64,000 nucleotides of DNA, from the NCBI GenBank assembly GCA_025991245.1, contig BQMJ01000033.1, forward strand, positions 62,001-126,000, in the 5' to 3' direction. This document shows, piece by piece, positions 56,973 through 64,000 of the stretch. Every line of letters begins with the position of its first letter. The first letter of the stretch is position 1. Made by a program: the position numbers and the translations under genes. A model generated the notes under the pieces. The model searched no databases. It worked only from the letters and a program-made list of their open reading frames with translations, and had not been told where the DNA came from. The DNA comes from Galdieria partita. Taxonomy: Eukaryota; Rhodophyta; Bangiophyceae; Galdieriales; Galdieriaceae.

Positions 56973-58199
56973 AACTTGGGAACTTAAACATATTCTATCC
57001 AACACCTGTTGAGGATACCGAGTTGACATGACTATATTTGGATACTTTCTATACATTTCTATTTCATCCGTCTCTGCTGAGATAATAAATTGAACCGTAT
57101 GAGCATTTAGCAACAACTCTTCAGTTACAATTTGTCCTCCTCCCAAAGTAATCTATGACAACTTTGAACATTTCTTTAAAAGGTTTTATAATCGACAATT
57201 ACCAGTTGTTCAAGTTCATATTTACTAGGAACTTGACCTTTATATTCCTCTAAATAGAAAAGCTCATGTGAAAATAGAGGACCAGGCTTTATCCAAGTTT
57301 CTCTCATTTCAAACTCCAAAGTATTGATCCAATCATTGGCTTTGTAACAACGAATAAGCCATCTACAACATTCCATGTTTGAAAAGCAATGTTGAACACA
57401 AATAAATAGAAAACTTACTCAAAACTAAGTATCTTGCAATTGCTAACCATTCCCATGCACAACTTCATAGTTCTCTTTACTTTTTCTTCTACTTTATAAT
57501 GTCCAGTTATCAGATGTGTCACTTGGGTATGGAATGAGGTTGCTAAATACGCTCGACCCAGTTGAGCAATCACCCTTTTCAGAAAAGTATACTGTTTGAT
57601 ATCTAATCCAGTAGGTAATATACATAAAGTGAAGTCTTCCCACTCATTGTCTGCTGACTTTGCACTCGTTTTATCTTTAATCCCATTATTCAAAAACATA
57701 TTCATTATAACTTACTTGCAAACTTACTATTCTTTATATCCATAGACTGATTCCTTTCCTTGCTTCTCCTATCTTGTTGAATACTAGTGTCTTCACTCCC
57801 TTCTTCAAGTCTCTTTTTGTTCCTCTTCAACTGCAAGAAACTATCCATGTTGGTAACTTGTTTCACACTCGTTGAGTGGTCACCAACTGTATCGCCTCCT
57901 GTTCCAAGGAAAGAGTGAAATATTCCTTCTTGATGTATTTTAGAAAGTAATTCTACCATACGGCATATGTTAGGAACTTGTACTGCATACAAGTGTTGGA
58001 AACTAGCCGTTTCTTTACAAGTTGGACAATAAGGAGCACTAGCAAGTGCCTCTTTTATGCAAGACTCACAAAATACATGACAACATGTTGGAAGAAGTGT
58101 TGGTTGTTTTAGTAAATGGCAACAAATAGCACAAGTCAGTGTAGCTTCCAACTTTTCTAAAGAATCTTTCCACAGCCTAGTGAAAGTAGCCAAAGACAT
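56967..58199 (-). CDS. RING plus tandem BRCT protein, BRCA1/BARD1-like
   Basis: Exons 58199-57716, 57674-57419, 57362-57203 and 57152-56967 on the minus strand, introns 41-56 nt, 361 residues. The RING finger (residues about 18-60) is LTCAICCHLLKQPTLLPTCC, then HVFCESCIKEALASAPYCPTC, a C3HC4 pattern. A basic linker (KRNKKRLEEG, DRRSKERNQ) follows. BRCT 1 covers about 175-280 (DFTLCILPTGLD, HLITGHYK, WLIRCYKANDW) and BRCT 2 about 300-360 starting ITLGGGQIVTEE, formed across intron 3. Domain order matches BRCA1/BARD1 in a reduced form without ankyrin repeats. Role: probably ubiquitin ligase in DNA damage response. PSMA1 ends 108 nt upstream on the same strand. Confidence 0.85.
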
Positions 58200-58307
58200 C
58201 AACAGAATGGATCTCTCGTTTGAAGTTTTATTTCTTGTCAATAGAAATATTTTGGATACATAGTATTGCCTATCAATGAATATTTTCAACTTTACTCAAC
58301 AAATACT

Positions 58308-59072
58308 TTAAAGTGGAGTCGATGACTGACCATCCATTTCTTGTGAACGAACAGTCTGTATCACATCTAAATAGGGAAGTATATCTTCATCCTCATATAC
58401 AGTAAAATCCATGTCTTTACCAACAATAGCCAAAGCACAATTCTTAGTACTCAAATCGATATCCTTGAGTGCAGTAACCGTTTCTCTCAGTGCTAATATT
58501 GCGTGTCTACAGAGCTGGTCCAAGGAACAGCTATCCAATGTTTCAAACAACTTTTCCAAATAAGTTCTCGCCGATTGGGCTCTTGCACCGATGGACATGG
58601 CACGATACTCCCAATATTCTCCTGAAGGGCTCGTCTCATACAAATGGGGTCCTTGTTGGTCATAGCCTATGATTAACAAACCGACTCCAAAAGGTCTCTT
58701 TGAAACTCTTTGGGTGGCAATTTGGTGTTTATCAGCCACACGAAGAACTAGACGTGAAAGAGGCATAGCACACTCATACACGTATTTATAGTTGAGGCAC
58801 TCCGTTCTCATATACTTTGATAGCAATCTAGCGTCGGCTGTTAACCCGGCAATAGCCATTCCTACGTGATCGTCAATCCTAAAAAGTTTCTTCTGAGTGG
58901 AAGCCAAATCAGAAGTGGTTCTTTTAAGAGTTGCCAACACCGCATAGTTTTTGTTTCGAACTCCTACCACCGCACTTCCCTGCTTTACTGCTTCTTGTGC
59001 ATATTCTATCTGATGCAATCTTCCTTGAGGACTAAAAGTAGTCACATCAGTATCGTACTGATTTCGAAACAT
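58308..59072 (-). CDS. PSMA1: 20S proteasome alpha subunit (PSMA1, alpha 6)
   Basis: Single exon on the minus strand, 254 residues. Starts MFRNQYDTDVTTFSPQGRLH with the alpha-subunit signature QGRLHQIEYAQEAVKQGSA. Other family blocks: IAGLTADARLLSKYMRTE, RPFGVGLLIIGYDQQGPHLY, RAMSIGARAQSARTYLE and LSTKNCALAIVGKDMDFTVY. FRNQYD at the N terminus and VGLLIIGYD point to alpha 6 among the seven alpha subunits. It forms the outer gate ring of the 20S core. A third proteasome gene of the window after RPT1 and PI31. The frame extends upstream only to a TTG, so the ATG before FRNQ was used. Confidence 0.96.
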   Translation of the reverse strand: MFRNQYDTDVTTFSPQGRLHQIEYAQEAVKQGSAVVGVRNKNYAVLATLKRTTSDLASTQKKLFRIDDHVGMAIAGLTADARLLSKYMRTECLNYKYVYECAMPLSRLVLRVADKHQIATQRVSKRPFGVGLLIIGYDQQGPHLYETSPSGEYWEYRAMSIGARAQSARTYLEKLFETLDSCSLDQLCRHAILALRETVTALKDIDLSTKNCALAIVGKDMDFTVYEDEDILPYLDVIQTVRSQEMDGQSSTPL

Positions 59073-59152
59073 CAGAGAGGCGAACAATCCAATCAATTAT
59101 TCGATTGAAGCTCACTGGTGGAAAATTCTTTTGGGAGAAGATAAGTGAAAGA

Positions 59153-59422
59153 ATGTCAGGCTGGAATAATAGTGGAAATAACTATCCTAGTGGAACAGAT
59201 AATAATAGTGGTCAGGGTCAAGGAAATAATAAAACGAAGAAAAGTAGTGGAGAACTTGCCAAAGATGGACTGAAGGGTCTGGGAATGGCTGCTCTGTCAG
59301 CTGGTAAATTAGTTTATCGCGGTGGCAAGTGGTGTGTTGATAAAGTAGAAAACGCTGTTGAAGACCACAAGTCCAAAGGAAGCAAGAGCGGTGGTGGAAG
59401 TTCGGGTGGTTATTCTAGGTAA
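59153..59422 (+). CDS. Small Gly/Ser/Asn-rich protein
   Basis: 89 residues from ATG. Ends are low complexity: N-terminal SGWNNSGNNYPSGTDNNSGQ and a C-terminal GSKSGGGSSGGYSR. The middle KDGLKGLGMAALSAGKLVYR followed by GGKWCVDKVENAVED is a possible amphipathic helix. No known family. Divergent from PSMA1 with 80 bp between start codons. Retained because the frame has an ATG and coding-like codon use, but its length is modest. Confidence 0.5.
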   Translation: MSGWNNSGNNYPSGTDNNSGQGQGNNKTKKSSGELAKDGLKGLGMAALSAGKLVYRGGKWCVDKVENAVEDHKSKGSKSGGGSSGGYSR

Positions 59423-59594
59423 AAACGGTATCGACGGTTAACAGAGTCGACGAGAGGAATACTCATCGATACTGAGAATAGAATTTGTTCCTTGTCATGA
59501 AGTCACGTTTCAAGTTGCTTTTCTTGTCTAGTTTTTCATAATTGTATCTTTGTTGTTTTTTGCTTCTGTATTAAACCTCAGTTCAACTTGCGAT

Positions 59595-60620
59595 ATGTGG
59601 ATGAGAAGAAATAGATGTGTTGGGCAATGGGTTTGGAGTTGGCTTTGGATAGCGTTGTTGCTATTTCAAAGTTATTTTGAGTTTACCAGTTGCGAATACA
59701 ATCGGTCTATCCATAACGAACTTTCAAGGATCTTTCGTTGTCAAACTCCACATTCCCCCCATTTTGTATTATTTTTTACTATATGGCAGAGACTTTCTCT
59801 CGCCAGGCTTGTCATTCAACACCACGCCTTATTACGACAACAGTTTCCTGGAACCATCTCTTTATGGCTCGTAGGTTCTCAAGGAAAGCTTTCGAGCCAA
59901 CTTGCAACCAACTTGTCTGGAGTTTATTATACCGAGTGTCCCAATTATCCAATATCTGATAAACACAACTGTGGACTACAACGACTGGGTCAAAGCAGCT
60001 TGGCTTCTCATATAGACGGAGTTATTGTGATAGGATCTGATGACTTTTGTGAACATGGTTTATTTGACTTGTATCGAATGTATTATTGCAGTGGGTTTCC
60101 ACGTATTCATTTCATGGGTCTACAAGATTACTGTTTATTCAATATGAGAACTATGGAGATGCAACGTATTTACTTTTGCAAAAATAATCCAATCTCTTCC
60201 TATTTTGGTGTTGGAAGATTTCTATCCAAGTCACTATTAGAAGCAATGAATTGGACCCTTTGGGAAAAAGGACTCCATCAAGGCCTCGATCAGAGTATGA
60301 CGAGAAAACTTTGGCACCAATTTCCTTTTATGGATAAGATAAGTGTGGCTATTAGTCCAAAGGAATATGATTTGGCAGTTTTGGATATCAAGTCGGAAGC
60401 AAGTGGTTTGCAAGATGCAACGAATATATGGTCGTTTGAGGATATGATACACAAGACGCGCTCCAAAAACAATCTTTCTTATTGTATGGAGCCTATCCAG
60501 AATCCCCACAAGTTCTTTCAACGTTTCTATTCATCTTTCAATAGTTCATTGGATGAAGCTTTGTTTCATTTGGTACAATCAGAAAAGTCAAAAATTATTC
60601 CAATTGATAAAGAACTCTAA
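59595..60620 (+). CDS. Type II membrane protein, glycosyltransferase-like
   Basis: Single exon, 341 residues. A hydrophobic signal anchor (WVWSWLWIALLLFQSYF) at about residues 12-28 after a basic start is followed by a luminal domain. The arrangement SLWLVGSQGKLSSQLA, HIDGVIVIGSDDFCEHGLFD and FMGLQDYCLFN resembles an alpha/beta glycosyltransferase in which SDD could bind a metal-nucleotide sugar; this is only a resemblance. Seven or more Cys and several N-x-S/T sites suit a Golgi enzyme. No family assigned. The stop overlaps the end of the convergent HIBCH gene by 4 nt. Confidence 0.7.
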   Translation: MWMRRNRCVGQWVWSWLWIALLLFQSYFEFTSCEYNRSIHNELSRIFRCQTPHSPHFVLFFTIWQRLSLARLVIQHHALLRQQFPGTISLWLVGSQGKLSSQLATNLSGVYYTECPNYPISDKHNCGLQRLGQSSLASHIDGVIVIGSDDFCEHGLFDLYRMYYCSGFPRIHFMGLQDYCLFNMRTMEMQRIYFCKNNPISSYFGVGRFLSKSLLEAMNWTLWEKGLHQGLDQSMTRKLWHQFPFMDKISVAISPKEYDLAVLDIKSEASGLQDATNIWSFEDMIHKTRSKNNLSYCMEPIQNPHKFFQRFYSSFNSSLDEALFHLVQSEKSKIIPIDKEL

Positions 60621-61947
60621 CTTATCCATTTTCTATCTTCCAGCTGCAAATCTGGAATATCCTTTCCCAAAGGCTTAAAGTATTCCTCTACAGTAGCTCT
60701 ATTGACTTGTTCCAACTTATTAGGTTGCCATTTGGGGTTTCTGTCTTTATCAACCAAAGTTGCTCTAATACCTTCATAAAAGTCATGACCTTTCATGAAA
60801 TGCAACGACATGCGAAAATCTTTTTGTAAAGTTTGTTTCAACGTCATTTGTGAAGCTTGTTCGATGGACTCCAAAGTCACTTTCAGAGAAGTTGGAGAAG
60901 CTTTCAAAATGAGTTGCAAAGATTCTTCTGCAAACTTGTTTTGTGTTTCTGTTGCTTCTTTCCTTAATGCCTGAATGACTTCTTCCACTCGTTTCCAAGC
61001 AAAACAACGATTGATAACTGGCCATTGTTTTACAAACTCACTCGTTTCTTCACCATCTACCGGCTGTCCTTCAAAATCACCAATAATACTGTTTACTGCA
61101 TGTAAGGACGAAGTATCACTTTCTTCCAAACAACGAAGCATATCCGATAAACGATGTGAAGGAACATAATGTGTTGCAATTCCTGCATAATAAACATCTC
61201 GACCAGTTAATCGAGCTCCAGTGAGACCCAAATACAAGCCAATATGATTAGGAAGTTTTGCAAGAAAATAAGAAACTCCGACATCCGGATGCAATCCTAT
61301 ACCACACCTCAAGTCTTTTCTAAGATCACTTTATCCAATTCTATCTTATATACTTACTCTGGCATAGCAAATATTGTTCGCTCTGTTGCTACTCGAATAG
61401 GTCCGTGAACAGATATTCCTGCGCCACCTCCCATACATATGCCATCCCAAATAGCCACCAAAGTTATGCCTCGCAAAGTTCCTAAAATATAGTCTGCACT
61501 ATATTCTTCACGGAAAAACTTCTCTTGGCTTTTCAAATCTCCTCTTGCATCATAAAGTCCTCTTACGTCGCCCCCTGCACAAAAGGCCTTTCCTCCAGCA
61601 CCTTTCAAAAGGACGGTGTTGACCAAACCAGACTGTTCATATTTCTTCACTCTCTCTCTTAAACAAGTACAAAGACTAGTAGAAAGAGCATTTAAAGCCT
61701 TTGGTCGATGAAGCAAAAGTGTCTTTACACCTCCAGTCGAACCAAACTCTAACAGTTGTGCTTGTTCTAAAGGTATGGAAGGATCAGGCACTCCTTGTTC
61801 ATTGATAGGAACTCCACCAGAAGAATATTCCAATGAAACACTCGACGTCATATTCCTCAAAACTGCTTTTGGTCTGTTCAAGTAAGAGAAACGACGAAAA
61901 TAAGACGGCTTCCACAACGACGTCTCACTTGCAAAACCGAGTCCCAT
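60617..61947 (-). CDS. HIBCH: 3-hydroxyisobutyryl-CoA hydrolase, mitochondrial
   Basis: Exons 61947-61358 and 61307-60617 on the minus strand, 50-nt intron, 426 residues. Crotonase-fold signatures of HIBCH: LLLHRPKALNALSTSLC, GKAFCAGGDVRGLYD, WDGICMGGGAGISVHGPIRV, FAMPECGIGLHPDVGVSYFL (completed by the acceptor at 61308), GLTGARLTGRDVYYAGIATHYV and the C-terminal GIRATLVDKDRNPKW. It releases 3-hydroxyisobutyrate in valine breakdown. The first 45 residues are basic and Ser-rich, a mitochondrial presequence. Of four AGs near the acceptor, only the one used gives AMPE-GIGLHPD without an insertion. Confidence 0.95.
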
Positions 61948-62205
61948 GGAAGAGAGAAATGGTTTGGGGGACAACACTCTGTTTTATAATGTTGGATAGC
62001 TTTCATATCATATAGACAATAGAAAACATTTTCATACAGTGATTACTATTGTGTTGATTTGCTCATCCTCTAAACAACTCTTTATCTATTCCGTATTCAA
62101 TATCCAACACATAGTCTTTGTTTTGCATTGGAAGCAAACGGGTTGTGTGGATGTTTTTGGCGCTTTGACTGGTGTATACACGTATTATAAGACCTGCTGT
62201 AAAAG

Positions 62206-64000
62206 ATGACTGAAATGTTGCAAAAGGAAGGGTGCAATTCTATCAACTGTCCACTTTGTTTGGAAGAATTGGACCTGACTGATCTGTCCTTGAAACCTTG
62301 TCTTTGTGGGTATCAGGTAGGGATGTTATGGGTTGGTTTCTTTCACGGTATTGACCGTTTGTACTTAGGTTTGTTTATATTGTCTTCATTACATTCGAGA
62401 ACAACAAGATGGCAAGTGTCCTGCTTGTCGAACGCCATACACGGAAGAAAATTTCTCAGTAAACAAGTTGGACGCAGAAGTTGTAGCCCAACTTTCTCAC
62501 AAAGGGCTGAATAGGAGGAAGGAAAGGATTGCAGTTCCAGAAAGAGATTCATATTCTCCAAAAACGCATAGAACACTCTGTCCAGTGCATCGCTCACCAA
62601 ACAACGTGAACTGGAAGCGGTTGAGAATTATACAGAGAAACCTTATTTGCGTAAAAGGTCTAGTTGCCTCGCGTTGTAGAGGAGATGTATTAAGAAGGGA
62701 AGAACTATTTGGACGCTTTGGTAAGTTGTTGCGTGTCTTAGTGGACAGAGGTCGTTGGACGACAAGTGGTGGTTTTCGAGAGTCGACTGGAAATTTGGAT
62801 AATAATACTTACAATAATAATACAAATATGGTGGTTTATCTACTTTATGAAACGGAAGCTGCGGCAGCCAACGCTATGAAAGAGATGCACAATGAAGTTA
62901 TTTATGATGTGAAAATTCAAGTGAATTTGGCAACTACCAAATATTGCAACTCCTTTTTGGAGTCTGGAAAACCGCAATGGTGTGATAATCCATATTGTTT
63001 ATATCGACATGAAAGTGCAAATCCTGATGATGTGATAACAGTCGATTCCTTACAATCCCTTGGTTTAGCTCCACCACCACCTCATTATCTATTCTCTATG
63101 AAAAAGTTTCGTTCGCACTCTATTCCACCTGGTTATTATCCAAATCATCGTAAACAACATATTCATGAAGATTCTCCACATAGCTTTGTGGAAATGAACA
63201 AAAAGCTTGGAACCCACACTTATTCACCCGCTTCTAGTGGATGGAGTCGTTCTGTTGACTCGGATGAACAACTTTCTTTGGATGAACAATCGATTGAAGA
63301 TGAATTCTTCAGTGAGAAAAAGAAATCGAAAAACATATTTCATACAGAAAATGGTTATCTCGAGAATAGAGCAACCACTTATTGGAACACTTCAGAATAT
63401 CTTTCCAAAGGTAAGTGAATGAAACAAAGACTTTCAACAGTTTCCAATGGTTTATTAGGCTATCAAGAAGAACCTCATTCAATATTACCAGATACTGGAG
63501 AGCTTCCAAATTTAGATATGTCGGGATTGTTATTAGGAAGTGTTGCTGATATGAACTCACCTGTTTTGGATATCTATCATTCCAAGAATAGAATATCGTC
63601 GCGCTTTGATTTTCATTCCGATAATGAAAGTCATGATAGTGATGAATCTTTATCTGCGAGTGACTCGGATAAAAGTAGAACAACATTTCAAACTACAGAA
63701 TGGTCGCGTGGTTCGAAAGCTTCCGATGAACAGCCGAGATTATTGGAAAATGATGAATGGATAACTCCCGAAAAGAGATTGGAAATGATGTTTGGTAATG
63801 ATGTTGTCAATCACTTTGTTACATTGGATGCTCTACCTTCTTTAAATGACTTGTTGAACCGTAAGTATTCATGTTGTAGCTTTGTCATTATGTCAACCTT
63901 TTTTTTATGTGCGATAGGGTTGCAGTCTTCCAAAGCAAAGGAAGAGAGCAATAAAGTATTTGATAAGGAGAAAGGCCTTGTCAATGTATGGGAAAATGAT
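62206..64000 (+). CDS. CNOT4: CNOT4/NOT4 ubiquitin ligase, 3' end outside window
   Basis: Exons 62206-62316, 62369-63410, 63459-63860 and 63918 to beyond 64000; introns 48-57 nt; at least 545 residues. The N terminus is the C4C4 RING of NOT4: INCPLCLEELDLTDLSLKPC, LCGYQVCLYCLHYI (across intron 1) and GKCPACRTPY. An RRM follows (NLICVKGLVAS, FGKLLRVLVDR, VVYLLYETEAAAANAM), then a C3H zinc finger CNSFLESGKPQWCDNPYCLYRH shortened here to its Cys spacing C-x11-C-x4-C-x3-H. The remaining 330 residues are Ser/Asp-rich and disordered. NOT4 is the E3 ligase of the CCR4-NOT complex, acting on stalled ribosomes; ASCC3 also in this window acts on collided ribosomes. Confidence 0.93.

Overview
This window is nuclear DNA of a compact, AT-rich eukaryote, most likely a cyanidiophycean red alga of the Galdieria type. 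I infer this from about 41 densely packed genes with very short spliceosomal introns (about 41 to 134 nt, mostly 45 to 65), plant/cyanobacterial-type genes (class II DAHP synthase, a DUF3326 protein, plant-type phosphofructokinase), mitochondrial nuclear genes (NDUFS7, QCR10, ECHS1, HIBCH) and no sign of operons, Shine-Dalgarno sites or mobile elements. Exon joins given below were worked out by hand from GT-AG (twice GC-AG) signals, reading-frame phase and family similarity; no transcript data were available.

Layout. 1-4250: a PARN/CAF1-like deadenylase (cut by the left edge), a nucleotidyltransferase-fold protein, and on the minus strand an FHA plus C2H2 zinc-finger protein. 6.7-13.2 kb: mitochondrial enoyl-CoA hydratase, plastid-type DAHP synthase, an MFS transporter and prefoldin 1. 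13.3-17.5 kb: a WD-like protein, an FkbM-type methyltransferase, a small membrane protein, a TULIP-like lipid-binding protein and QCR10. 17.5-18.9 kb is the only real gene desert, AT-rich with several hairpins. 18.9-28 kb: a secreted SGNH hydrolase, the 2,220-residue helicase ASCC3 and NDUFS7. 28-34.9 kb: a protein with a repeated NAAP motif, a DUF3326 protein, V-ATPase c'', chorismate synthase and an NDK/DPY30/adenylate-kinase fusion. 35-41.1 kb: RPT1, the PI31-like proteasome regulator and GMPPA in a row, then a zinc-ribbon aminotransferase. 41.1-48.7 kb: a COPI-associated-type membrane protein, glyoxalase II, derlin, a CS/Sel1 protein, Nse1, an acidic protein and a WD protein. 49-56.9 kb: 14-exon phosphofructokinase, a secreted protein, a three-repeat MYB and a degenerate fructose-bisphosphatase. 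57-64 kb: a RING-BRCT protein, proteasome alpha subunit PSMA1, a small Gly/Ser-rich protein, a glycosyltransferase-like type II protein, HIBCH and the 5' part of CNOT4.

How the genes relate. Several neighbours share a process: RPT1 and PI31 (proteasome), derlin and the tail-anchored Sel1 protein (possible ER quality control), DAHP synthase and chorismate synthase (first and last steps of the shikimate pathway, 22 kb apart), and a deadenylase-like protein beside a nucleotidyltransferase-like protein. Genome compaction is extreme: same-strand neighbours are separated by as little as 7 to 22 nt, some head-to-head genes by 21 nt, and three convergent gene pairs overlap at their stop codons.

The best leads are two or three apparent pseudoenzymes (FBPase, nucleotidyltransferase, NDK domain), unusual domain fusions, the very small gaps between tandem genes, and palindromic sequences shared by convergent gene ends.
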